Part shown: piece after piece, positions 17,739 through 25,385 of the stretch
Position numbering within the stretch: the stretch's first letter is position 1
Layout of the letters: each line of letters starts with the position of its first letter
Assembly: GCA_000424365.1 (NCBI GenBank)
Contig: AUJT01000003.1
Coordinates: 1-64,000 of the forward strand
DNA: 64,000 bases
Source of the DNA: Lachnospiraceae bacterium NK4A144
Lineage (GTDB): Bacteria > Bacillota > Clostridia > Lachnospirales > Lachnospiraceae
Direction: 5' to 3'
Notes under the pieces: model-generated
Database searches by the model: none
What the model was told of the DNA's origin: nothing
Seen by the model: only the letters and a program-made list of their open reading frames with translations
Program-made: the position numbers and the translations under genes

Positions 17739-18752
17739 TTATCTGATAATATCAAGATATTCCATCCGTACCAGTGTGTGCGGTACCACTACCTTTTGTC
17801 CGCTTTCTCCTTCCATGAGGCGCTTTACTTCCAGCACTGCTGTACGCGCTATCTGATAAAAGTCCTGCTGCACTGTATTCATCTGTTTTCCGACGTAACC
17901 CATGAGTGTGATGCCGTCAAAGCCACATACCGGATGGAAAACATCCAAGTCTCTCAATGCATTCATAGCACCGATTGCCATGAGGTCTGATGCACATACG
18001 ATGACGTCTCTGTCTTTTCCTGCAGCAAGCGTGATGTCACGCGCTTTCTTTTCAGAGTAATCTCCGTAACGGACAGTAAGATTAAGATTTAACTCCTGCG
18101 CAAGCCGTCTCATTCCCTTTGTCCTGTCAGCCGTCACATAGCCATTTCCGTTTCCTGCAATATACAGGACACTCTGCGGACCATGATCTTCCGGCAGGTA
18201 CTGTATGTTATCTACGATAGTTTTCTGCGCTACATCATACTGCGCCTGTTCATGATCTATGCCGACGCAGGACATTTTTTCTCCTACGAGAGGCACATCT
18301 ACCAGAACCGCAGGGAATTCCTCACGCTCTATGAGATCACGTATTTTTTTATCCTCTCTGGACATATTGAATACTATGAAGCCTGATATATTTAAGCTCA
18401 TTAGATAACGTATGATGTCATCTACGTCCATATTGTCCAGCATGGAGAAAAAGATGGTTACGGCTTCCAGATCAAGTTCTTTTACACAGTCAAGTGCACC
18501 TATAAGGTATTGCATAAATACCTGATCGATAGCCGCTGTCTGACGTTTCGGATCCATAAGGAGCGCAATACGCCCGGATTTTTTGCTGGATAATGCCGCC
18601 GCTATGGAATTTGGTACATAGTTCAGCTCTTTTATGGCCGCATGTACTTTTTCCTGAGTGGCTTCTGAAATATTGGGATAGTGATGGAGAACTTTAGATA
18701 CGGTCGAGATTGCAACCCCCGCCCGTTCTGCAACATCTCGAATAGATACCAT
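17739..18752 (-). CDS. LacI/GalR family transcriptional regulator
   Basis: DNA-binding repressor of 337 residues. The N-terminal LacI helix-turn-helix is VSIRDVAERAGVAISTVSKVLHHYPNIS (residues 2-29), and the hinge helix is YVPNSIAAALSSKKSGRIALLM. A periplasmic-binding-protein fold for effector binding follows (for example FIVFNMSREDKKIRDLIE and CVGIDHEQAQYDVAQKTI). It contains many more effector-domain substitutions than CcpA, so it is more likely a local sugar regulator. The next minus-strand gene is glgP with a perfect LacI palindrome in front of it; this suggests glgP as a target. The effector is unknown. Confidence 0.9.
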   Translation of the reverse strand: MVSIRDVAERAGVAISTVSKVLHHYPNISEATQEKVHAAIKELNYVPNSIAAALSSKKSGRIALLMDPKRQTAAIDQVFMQYLIGALDCVKELDLEAVTIFFSMLDNMDVDDIIRYLMSLNISGFIVFNMSREDKKIRDLIEREEFPAVLVDVPLVGEKMSCVGIDHEQAQYDVAQKTIVDNIQYLPEDHGPQSVLYIAGNGNGYVTADRTKGMRRLAQELNLNLTVRYGDYSEKKARDITLAAGKDRDVIVCASDLMAIGAMNALRDLDVFHPVCGFDGITLMGYVGKQMNTVQQDFYQIARTAVLEVKRLMEGESGQKVVVPHTLVRMEYLDIIR

Positions 18753-19113
18753 GTTTTTTGTCCTTTTTTGTTTTTTATTGTTTTATCATGGTTGTGGCAT
18801 CCCGCTCGTGCCAGCACGTATAAGTATTTCCTGAAACGCTCGGACTGCACAACATTATATTTATCGGCTGAGAGGCCGATAATATTAATACCAGGTCAAT
18901 CTATGATATTATTATGATTATAGACCAAAAAATGTACGTCGTAGCAAAATCGAGACATTTTAATGTTCTTTATCAAGAACGTTGCTAACAGAGATAACCA
19001 AAACTATAGTGTTAGCTGTTAAACATACTCATCTCGACAAAAACATAGACGCTGGAGCGAGCCAGGGGCGAGCAATCAGCCTGTACAAAACAATGAACTG
19101 CCACAGTCAGTAC
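18753..19113. other. Gene-free region between lacI and repeat R1 copy c
   Basis: About 360 bp with no credible coding frame. It holds a small hairpin (TTATCGGC, 6-nt loop, GCCGATAA at 18861-18882) about 110 bp upstream of the lacI start. The rest is AT-rich and unremarkable, and it must contain the lacI promoter. Confidence 0.5.
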
Positions 19114-19306
19114 GTGCGAACCGTATATTACCTTCCGGAACAATCAGCCGGCAGCGCTTAGTGAACACACTGTCCGAGTAGGGGATTTCTGTGTACTGTT
19201 TGAGATGCGAAGCATCGAGTTACACAGAAATCTCCACGTTTACGAGGACAGTGCGTGAGCTTAGCGACTGTCCGAGCCGTGACGGAAGGTAATATACGGC
19301 TCGCAC
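19114..19306. repeat. Palindromic element family R1, copy c (193 bp)
   Basis: Arms 19114-19136 and 19284-19306 are inverted with one mismatch. The arm sequence differs from the other two copies while internal pairing is kept. The centre holds a 12-bp stem GATTTCTGTGTA/TACACAGAAATC that encloses GATGCGAAGCATC. GTAC flanks both ends. It ends 17 bp before the preferred start of the next gene. Confidence 0.82.
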
Positions 19307-19323
19307 GTACGTCACCAAAAACC

Positions 19324-20121
19324 ATGACCAATAAAACATCAACCAAAACCTTACACCGAGCGGTCAAAACACCTGCCGGTTTCAAAATTACATATACCCT
19401 CACGCGGAAACAGGTAAAAAACGTAAATCTCCGCGTCAAAGCTGATGGAACTGTCAATGTTTCTGCATCACCGCAGATTTCGTTGTCTTTCATTGATGAA
19501 TTTGTACTGTCTCGGGCAGATTTTATCATCGAAGCATTGGAACGCTTCAACACAAAAAATACACTCCATGCTCTGCCATCAGAATTTAACAGCGGTGATA
19601 CCGTGCGGATACTTGGAATGAATATTCCGCTGCTTATCAAACAGGACTCAAACGAAAGCGTAACCCTTATTACCAAGGATTCTTCCGGAAATCCGAGCGC
19701 AGTAAATATAGCTGACTATAATTACTCCATTCCTTATCACGCTATCCTTTGCATATCACTTAAAAACCCTCTCCACACCCAAAAAAAGCGCCAGCTCTTT
19801 CTGAAATGGAAAGCAGAACTAACGGAGACTATATTTAAGAAACTTATAAATGATGGTTATGAAGTATTTCAGCAATATAATGTACCTGAACCCACTCTCA
19901 GGATCACTGAAATGAAATCACGATGGGGCACCTGCAAACCATGCGACAAGCTGATCACTCTGAACAGCCGGCTTATCGAATATCCCATGCCGGCTATTAA
20001 GTATGTCGTGTGGCACGAGTATAACCATTTTCTCCATATGGACCACTCACATGCCTTTCACGAATCACTGTCACGCATGATGCCCGACTGGAAAAACCGA
20101 ATGAACATGCTGCGTCACTAA
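19324..20121 (+). CDS. YgjP-like M48/DUF45 family metallopeptidase
   Basis: Predicted zinc metallopeptidase of 265 residues. The YgjP/DUF45 arrangement is visible: an N-terminal beta-rich part with the typical NVNLRVKADGTVNVSAS, the KSRWGTCKPCDKLITLNSRLIEYP segment, and the zinc motif HEYNH in VVWHEYNHFLHMDHSHAFHESL (His-Glu-x-x-His, with the third ligand His downstream). The family role is not well defined; a member has been linked to restriction-modification loci elsewhere, but no such genes are here. The ATG at 19324 is preferred over an upstream one because the longer frame would be encoded by repeat R1. No good ribosome binding site is visible, so the start is uncertain. Confidence 0.8.
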   Translation: MTNKTSTKTLHRAVKTPAGFKITYTLTRKQVKNVNLRVKADGTVNVSASPQISLSFIDEFVLSRADFIIEALERFNTKNTLHALPSEFNSGDTVRILGMNIPLLIKQDSNESVTLITKDSSGNPSAVNIADYNYSIPYHAILCISLKNPLHTQKKRQLFLKWKAELTETIFKKLINDGYEVFQQYNVPEPTLRITEMKSRWGTCKPCDKLITLNSRLIEYPMPAIKYVVWHEYNHFLHMDHSHAFHESLSRMMPDWKNRMNMLRH

Positions 20122-20162
20122 AAGCTTTTTATTAGCAAACGCTAACTTTATAAAAATTTTTC

Positions 20163-20191
20163 TTGTTTTGATAATAGCAGACCGTTATACT
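20163..20191 (+). promoter_or_regulatory. Sigma-A promoter of ddh
   Basis: TTGTTT (20163-20168) and TATACT (20186-20191) are separated by 17 bp. The predicted transcript would start about 70 bp before the ddh ATG. Confidence 0.65.
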
Positions 20192-20269
20192 GTTTATCGT
20201 AATGTTTTTAACGAATTACAGTAGGAAAGCTTTTATATGTCGGCAAAGGAGTCGATAAGAAAGGAAAAT

Positions 20270-21253
20270 ATGAGCATTAAGATCGGTATTCTCGGATATG
20301 GTAATCTTGGTCGTGGCGTTGAAAAGGCCATCGCACTTAATGATGATCAGGAGCTCGTGGCAGTTTATTCCCGCCGCGATCCCTCATCTCTTAAAATTGA
20401 TACAGCAGGCGTACCTGTTAAGTCCGTAAAGGATCTCGAGGCAGGAAAAGAGGACATCGACGTTCTCATCATCTGCGGCGGTTCTGCAACAGACCTTCCG
20501 GAGATGACACCGAAGTACGCTGCTCTTTATAATGTAGTTGATTCATTTGATACACACGCAAATATCCCGACTCACTTCGCAAATGTCGATAAGGCATCTA
20601 AAGAGGCTGGTAAGATCGGACTCATCTCCTGCGGTTGGGATCCGGGTATGTTCTCTCTGAACCGTGTATATTCCCACTCAGTTCTGCCGAATGGTAAGGA
20701 TTACACATTCTGGGGCAGAGGCGTGAGCCAGGGTCATTCCGATGCTATCCGTCGTATCCCGGGTGTAGTAGACGCACGCCAGTACACAGTACCGGTTCCA
20801 GCTGCACTTGATAAGGTTAGAAGCGGAAGCAATCCGGAACTCACTACCAGAGAAAAGCACACCAGAGAGTGCTGGGTAGTTGCAGAGGAAGGCGCTGATA
20901 AGGACAAGATTACAGAAGCGATCAAGACTATGCCTAACTACTTCTCCGATTATGATACAACTGTAAACTTTATCTCTGAGGAAGAGCTCCAGGCTAAGCA
21001 CGCTGGTCTGCCGCACGGCGGTTCTGTGATCTACACAGGTTCCACAGGCGACGGCTCCACAAAGCACGTCATCGAGTACAGCCTGAAGCTTGACTCCAAT
21101 CCGGAGTTCACAGGTTCCGTACTTGCAGCTTATGCTCGTGCAGTAGCACGTCTCAATGCTGAGGGTCAGACAGGCGCAAAGACTGTTCTCGATATCGCTC
21201 CGGCATACCTTTCCCCGTTAAGCGGAGAGGAACTCAGAGCACATCTGCTGTAA
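20270..21253 (+). CDS. ddh: meso-Diaminopimelate D-dehydrogenase
   Basis: NADPH-dependent enzyme that aminates tetrahydrodipicolinate directly to meso-diaminopimelate, a one-step branch for lysine and peptidoglycan synthesis. Of 327 residues, the N-terminal Rossmann fold shows GILGYGNLGRGVEKAI, the substrate domain has CGWDPGMFSLNRVYSHSVLP and FWGRGVSQGHSDAIRRIPGV, and the C-terminal LDIAPAYLSP fits the family. The start at 20270 has AAAGGA 5 nt upstream and fits the usual MxIxIGILGYGN beginning; an ATG 11 codons earlier is possible. It is a single-gene transcript with its own promoter and terminator. Confidence 0.95.
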   Translation: MSIKIGILGYGNLGRGVEKAIALNDDQELVAVYSRRDPSSLKIDTAGVPVKSVKDLEAGKEDIDVLIICGGSATDLPEMTPKYAALYNVVDSFDTHANIPTHFANVDKASKEAGKIGLISCGWDPGMFSLNRVYSHSVLPNGKDYTFWGRGVSQGHSDAIRRIPGVVDARQYTVPVPAALDKVRSGSNPELTTREKHTRECWVVAEEGADKDKITEAIKTMPNYFSDYDTTVNFISEEELQAKHAGLPHGGSVIYTGSTGDGSTKHVIEYSLKLDSNPEFTGSVLAAYARAVARLNAEGQTGAKTVLDIAPAYLSPLSGEELRAHLL

Positions 21254-22079
21254 GGATTTCCATCTGATAGGACTTTCGGTCTGAAAAAGGCCATGTGAGA
21301 GTTCGGGAAGAAACGAGGTTTAACTCGCCTTCCCGGGCTCTTTTTCTTATGTCATTCATACCCTGGAGCGCTCCCTCTACAGCGCCTATCGTATCAAAAG
21401 AAGAACGCTCACATCCGATAATGACACGACCGTGGGCCGCACGCAGCACTGCTTTATTAAATCGGGACGTGATAGCATCATTTTCTGCTGCAACACGGAT
21501 CGGAACCTTTATGTTTTGCGCACGAACGAGTTCGAGAAGAGCTGTCCATATCCATGCAGGCATGTTGTTTAGCTGACTGTGAACGCCCAGTGCCACAGCC
21601 ACATCAAAACGATCTTCACCAAAATCCGGTGTATAGGTATGTGCATTTGCGTATATCCTGTCCAGTTCTCCGATAGCTGCAGGCACTATATCCTCGGGAT
21701 TAAAGTCATATTTCATGCGACTCAGTTCACCTGTGATTAAATTTATGTACTCATAGTAATCCGCATCATCGATACCTGTGAAATCAGACTGATATATCTG
21801 TATTCTGGATGATCCTGAAAGCCCGTAATGCTGCAGTGCTTCATCCATGGCTTCGATATCCCGATCAAAAAGAGCAATGTTCTCAAAGTACCCTGACATC
21901 ACAGCAAGATCCAGATCCGCGCTTCTGCCTGCTCCAAACACAGCGATACGACTTCCTGCCGGTGACTGCGAGATGATATGCTCTGTTACACTGTCACGAT
22001 ATGTTTCCCACCTCGTATAAGCATCCGGTATGATCTGAGATCTTCTGAGTTCTGTTAGTATTTCTCTTGCATTAGTCAT
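21234..22079 (-). CDS. Class I SAM-methyltransferase-like protein of unknown function
   Basis: This 281-residue protein is not recognised as a named family. A SAM-binding-like motif I is visible (SRIAVFGAGRSADLDLAVM, about residues 42-60), followed by an acidic strand end ALFDRDIEAMDEAL as in class I methyltransferases, and DVAVALGVHSQLNN at the motif IV position. The catalytic residue and substrate are unknown. It starts 7 bp after the stop codon of the AmmeMemoRadiSam radical SAM gene, so the two are co-transcribed. Its last seven codons overlap the 3' end of the convergent ddh gene, and its C-terminal region is encoded on the complement of the ddh terminator. Confidence 0.7.
   Translation of the reverse strand: MTNAREILTELRRSQIIPDAYTRWETYRDSVTEHIISQSPAGSRIAVFGAGRSADLDLAVMSGYFENIALFDRDIEAMDEALQHYGLSGSSRIQIYQSDFTGIDDADYYEYINLITGELSRMKYDFNPEDIVPAAIGELDRIYANAHTYTPDFGEDRFDVAVALGVHSQLNNMPAWIWTALLELVRAQNIKVPIRVAAENDAITSRFNKAVLRAAHGRVIIGCERSSFDTIGAVEGALQGMNDIRKRAREGELNLVSSRTLTWPFSDRKSYQMEILTADVL
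21296..21347 (+). terminator. Terminator of ddh
   Basis: A long stem (CGGGAAG pairing with CTTCCCG, inner CGAG with CTCG, outer GAG with CTC) is followed by TTTTTC. It lies inside the 3' coding part of the convergent gene at 21234-22079. Confidence 0.72.
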
Positions 22080-22086
22080 GTTAAAC

Positions 22087-22992
22087 CTATATATTTCCTA
22101 AATGTACGTGTTTCAGATGATTTAATGCGATCGTTCCGAGTTTCCGCATGGTATCTATATCCGTGGGTCCCCTGTCCATCATACGATACATAGGGAAAAA
22201 TCTCGTTAAATGAAGTGGGATATCCGGCCGGATCTCAGAAAGCCATGATGATAATTCATCAATTTCTGTCTGCGAATCATTTTCTCCGGGGATAAGCAAT
22301 GTCGTGACTTCCACATGACAACACTCAGCAGCTCTTTTTATGAAGTGCTTCACCGTCTCCAGATCTCCACCGCATTTTTTATAAAATACCTCGCTAAATG
22401 CTTTTAGATCTATATTCATGGCATCAATAAAAGGAAGTATCTCCTGTATCACATCCTCCGTAAAGCATCCATTAGATACAAGTACAGTTTTTTGTCCATT
22501 TTCATGCAGTTTCTGTGACACATCCCTCACAAATTCCCACGATACCAGCGGTTCATTATACGTGAAGGCGACACCGATATTTCCGTTTTCTTTTTCCTCT
22601 TCGGATATCTCTATAAGCCTTTCAGGAGAAACATCATATATCGGGATTCTTTGTTGTCTCCTCATATTTTTTTCAGATGATCCGCCCATTGCAGGGTCAT
22701 CATAATGGCCGTTTTCTTGACACTGACTTATTTCATAATTTTGACAAAAAGAACAACGGAGATTACACCCAAAGCTTCCAACAGACAAAATTTTGCTCCC
22801 CGGATAAAAATGCGCTAAAGGCTTTTTTTCAATGGGGTCGAGGGCTATGGAAGTAACTTTCCCGTAATTTATCGAGACTGACTGCCCGTTAAGGTTTGTT
22901 CTCGCGCGGCAGTATCCGGTACTGTTCTCCGACAATTCGCAGTGATGAGGACAATATGGGCATTTTATTGTACCGTTTCCAACTTCATTCAT
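22087..22992 (-). CDS. amrS: AmmeMemoRadiSam system radical SAM enzyme
   Basis: Radical S-adenosylmethionine protein of 301 residues. The [4Fe-4S] motif is CNLRCSFCQNYEIS with Cys76, Cys80 and Cys83 (CX3CX2C). An N-terminal cysteine cluster (Cys11, Cys14, Cys18, Cys28: KCPYCPHHCEL...GYCRA) resembles the extra metal-binding ribbon of activating-enzyme relatives. Core motifs GVAFTYNEPLVSWEF and VLVSNGCFTED are intact. Homologues (related to pyruvate formate-lyase activating enzymes) occur with Memo and AMMECR1 proteins, and the substrate is not established. Here the fused Memo-AMMECR1 gene lies 414 bp upstream on the same strand, with repeat elements in between, and a methyltransferase-like gene follows directly. 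Confidence 0.9.
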   Translation of the reverse strand: MNEVGNGTIKCPYCPHHCELSENSTGYCRARTNLNGQSVSINYGKVTSIALDPIEKKPLAHFYPGSKILSVGSFGCNLRCSFCQNYEISQCQENGHYDDPAMGGSSEKNMRRQQRIPIYDVSPERLIEISEEEKENGNIGVAFTYNEPLVSWEFVRDVSQKLHENGQKTVLVSNGCFTEDVIQEILPFIDAMNIDLKAFSEVFYKKCGGDLETVKHFIKRAAECCHVEVTTLLIPGENDSQTEIDELSSWLSEIRPDIPLHLTRFFPMYRMMDRGPTDIDTMRKLGTIALNHLKHVHLGNI

Positions 22993-23055
22993 ACATATCC
23001 CTCGTTTGTCAGATCATAAAGATGTAAGGATCAAAAGTAAATTTTGTCCCTTACT

Positions 23056-23374
23056 GATGTCACGGATTGGTTACTGTTCACTCGCTTCCAGCTCGCTCAC
23101 GTAACGGATTTTGCCAATTAAATCGCCTCCGGCGATGGGCAAAATCCAATGGCTTTTCATCTTTCTTGGTCGCAACCTCCGCAGCGTAGTGCTCCGGTTG
23201 CGTCTGAACAGTAACACGGATTGCTTCATTGCTACGCAATTCCCGCAATCCTAAAACACTCGCATTCCGCGTAATAACGCTACTTGCTCGTGTTTTGCGG
23301 GTCCCAAGGTCTCAATCCTCTTTGTGCAAGCACAATCGGATTTTGACCTTTTGACCCTGACATCATCATAAATC
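23056..23374. repeat. Interspersed element family R3, copy a, interrupted by R2 copy b
   Basis: Without the inserted R2 element and one duplicated 8-mer, this stretch matches R3 copy b (25046-25357) read in reverse. Hairpins are GGATTGC with GCAATCC, AAAACAC with GTGTTTT, and AATCC with GGATT around TTGTGC/GCACAA. The insertion is exactly at ACGGATTG. Confidence 0.8.
23062..23223. repeat. MITE-like element family R2, copy b, with 8-bp target duplication
   Basis: The 146-bp element (23070-23215) has the ends GTTACTGTTCA and TGAACAGTAAC. Direct repeats ACGGATTG flank it at 23062-23069 and 23216-23223. It is inserted into an R3 element whose other copy shows the uninterrupted site as ACGAATTG. 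Confidence 0.9.
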
Positions 23375-23406
23375 TATTTCAAGCATAAATAATGCGGTCT
23401 TTCATT

Positions 23407-24819
23407 TTACATCTCTACAGTATGACGTGTGACAGTAAACCTCTCCAGCTCGACCTCTTCATCTTCGTCTATCCCTGCTTTTCGTTTTGCGATCGCTATC
23501 TGCTCCTCCACAGTATCAACACCCTCAAGGTCAGGTAGAAGCAGGCCGCGTCTCCTGCCATTTGTCACGATCACACCATATACTTTTGGATCGAGCTCCG
23601 CTTCAGACGAGATTGGCTCAGTTGGATTTAATACATCAACATTATATTCCAATGCTTCGAGTTCACTTTTTTGTACAGGATTGAATCTCGGATCATAATT
23701 TGACGCCGATACCGCGTTACGGATTATCTCCTGTGCAAGACTTTCTTCCGTAGGCCCTGTCGTACCGATACATCCTCTGAGCTGTCCGTCTTTATGAAGT
23801 GATACAAATGCTCCGGCTCTGCGATTTAATAGTTCTTCCGGCAATCCATCCGGGAGCTTCAGTACCGTTCCTGTTTTTACAAAATGCTCGACAGATGCGC
23901 GGGCGAGACGGATATATGCATCTTCTTTTTCAAGAGCAACTTTTCTTTCTTCCTCTTTTTCTATATCAAATTTTTGTAAAAAAGCTCTGTTTTCATCCGC
24001 TCCGACTGCTCTATATATGCACACTCCGTAACCTACTCCGGTCACGTCTTCATGAGTCAGTTTCTCTGTTTCTACAGCAGTTTTGTCCAGTGCTCCTGCC
24101 ATCATGATAAATGATCTGTGACCGCACTCTGCCGCCTTGTCACAAAAGCTTTCGCTAAATCTCATGAGTTCTATAAAATCGCCGCTTCCCATGACGTTCA
24201 TGATACGAGAGTCATATTCCGGACCTTCTTTTGATAAACCATAGGGCCCATCTTCTTTTAATTTATGCGACAGGTCTCCACTCGCCACGTACACGACTTT
24301 CCTATGCAGCTCCTCTGCGGTATCACGTATCAGCTGCCCTACCCTGTAGTGTTCTCTATAGGGCAGTCCCGATATACCAATGCGTACGAGCTTATAATCA
24401 GGTGTTATCCCGGCTTCTTCATACGCTTCATTTATAAATACCAAAGGTATCATCGTTCCATGGTCAAGACGTGGTTTTCTTTCTCCGCTTGTACCTGCAG
24501 GTATGCCTGTTTCAAAGGCTTTTTCGCTAAAGAGCGATACAAATTCCTCGTCATAGTCTGCATCAACCTGTATCTCGGGCGCCCCAAATTCTGAAAAGCT
24601 TCCTGATGCGTGAGATCCCGGAGACACATGAAAATAATCCGCATACATAACGGTATGCGGACTGGATATTACTATGGTATCGGGATTCATTGAAACTACG
24701 GCACGTGCCGCCTTTCGATAGGAATCGATAGTTGGCTGGATCGTCTTTTCAGAACCTTTCCCGACACCCGGAAGGATCATAGGTGGATGAGGAACCATGA
24801 TGGCACCGACAACTGACAT
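23407..24819 (-). CDS. amrBA: Fused AmmeMemoRadiSam system protein B (Memo) and protein A (AMMECR1)
   Basis: This 470-residue protein joins two domains of the AmmeMemoRadiSam set. Residues 1-270 are Memo-like, of the class III extradiol dioxygenase fold, with candidate metal-site histidines in VPHPPMILPG, ISSPHTVMYAD, LDHGTMIPL and ASGDLSHKL. Residues about 290-470 are AMMECR1, with the family hexapeptide LRGCIG (in SLHKDGQLRGCIGTTGPT) and NAVSASNYDPRFNPV. The system's chemistry is unknown. The start is ATG 24819 with GGAGGG upstream; a longer frame would run through tRNA-Leu and is rejected. Inverted R3 repeats flank the gene together with tRNA-Leu. Confidence 0.9.
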   Translation of the reverse strand: MSVVGAIMVPHPPMILPGVGKGSEKTIQPTIDSYRKAARAVVSMNPDTIVISSPHTVMYADYFHVSPGSHASGSFSEFGAPEIQVDADYDEEFVSLFSEKAFETGIPAGTSGERKPRLDHGTMIPLVFINEAYEEAGITPDYKLVRIGISGLPYREHYRVGQLIRDTAEELHRKVVYVASGDLSHKLKEDGPYGLSKEGPEYDSRIMNVMGSGDFIELMRFSESFCDKAAECGHRSFIMMAGALDKTAVETEKLTHEDVTGVGYGVCIYRAVGADENRAFLQKFDIEKEEERKVALEKEDAYIRLARASVEHFVKTGTVLKLPDGLPEELLNRRAGAFVSLHKDGQLRGCIGTTGPTEESLAQEIIRNAVSASNYDPRFNPVQKSELEALEYNVDVLNPTEPISSEAELDPKVYGVIVTNGRRRGLLLPDLEGVDTVEEQIAIAKRKAGIDEDEEVELERFTVTRHTVEM

Positions 24820-24842
24820 AAAAACCCTCCTTATATGTGACG

Positions 24843-24888
24843 AGCAGGTAACTGTCCACTCGCCTGCTGCTCGTTTCAGTACCTGCTC
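24843..24888. repeat. Hairpin related to the end of R2 elements
   Basis: AGCAGGTA(A)CTG pairs with CAGTACCTGCT. The inner text GTAACTG-TCCACTCGCC-TGCTGCTCG resembles the first 37 bp of R2 copies. It lies between tRNA-Leu and the Memo-AMMECR1 start, so it may also act as the tRNA 3' hairpin. Confidence 0.4.
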
Positions 24889-24905
24889 AACTCGTTTTCT
24901 GATAA

Positions 24906-24988
24906 TGCACCGGATGGGAGTCGAACCCACACGCCACGGGGACACAGGAACCTAAATCCTGCTCGTCTGCCAATTCCGACACCAGTGC
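24906..24988 (-). tRNA. tRNA-Leu (anticodon TAG)
   Basis: An 83-nt class II tRNA on the minus strand. The acceptor GCACTGG pairs with CCGGTGC (one G-T pair). The anticodon stem CAGGA/TCCTG encloses loop TTTAGGT, giving anticodon TAG. There is a long variable arm (TGTCCCCGTGGCGT) and a T arm TGGG-TTCGACT-CCCA. The discriminator is A and CCA is not encoded. Upstream, an extended -10 (TGTTATACT) lies about 15-25 bp beyond the 5' end. Confidence 0.95.
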
Positions 24989-25045
24989 GAAACCGTAATA
25001 AGTATAACACAATTTTTTGTAGATGTGGTAGAATAGATGAAATTT

Positions 25046-25357
25046 GGTTGATAACAGGGTTCTAAGTAAGTTACAGTTCACACGTAAACGGAGCATTTAC
25101 TGCGGAGTTTACGACCAAAAAGTGGAATAGCCAATGGATTTTGCCCATCGCCCTAGGCGATTTAATTGGCAAAATCCGTTACGTGAGCGAGCTGAAAGCG
25201 AGTGAACAGTAACCGAAGTAAAAAATCCGATTGTGCTTGCACAAGGAGGATTTTTTATTTGGAACCCGCAAAACACGAGCATGTAGCGTAAATACGCGGA
25301 ATGCGAGTGTTTTAGAATTGCGTGAGCTTCGTAAGAAGCGTAGCAATTCGTGTCATC
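25046..25357. repeat. Interspersed element family R3, copy b, interrupted by R2 copy c
   Basis: It is the inverted partner of copy a. The left remnant GATAACAGGGTTCTAAGTAA aligns with GATGACAGGGTCAAAAGTAA at 17687-17706, showing that R2 copy c also split an R3 element, at a different position from copy b. The uninterrupted remainder is 25222-25357. Confidence 0.75.
25062..25221. repeat. MITE-like element family R2, copy c, with near-perfect 8-bp duplication
   Basis: The element 25070-25213 has ends GTTACAGTTCA and TGAACAGTAAC (one mismatch), inverted relative to copies a and b. Flanks CTAAGTAA and CGAAGTAA match at 7 of 8 bases. The outer hairpin stem is GTAAAC/GTTTAC here, compared with GCAACC/GGTTGC in copies a and b. 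Confidence 0.85.
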
Positions 25358-25385
25358 AAAAGTACGTTTTAAGGAGTCACCATTC

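Noticed and set aside
24820-24945. N-terminal extension of the Memo-AMMECR1 protein
   Set aside because: It would be encoded by tRNA-Leu and a hairpin; the ATG at 24819 has a strong ribosome binding site and matches the Memo start.
24989-25385. Repeats around 23-25 kb as a CRISPR array
   Set aside because: Units are 140-150 bp, inverted and nested, with no regular 25-40-bp spacing and no cas genes.
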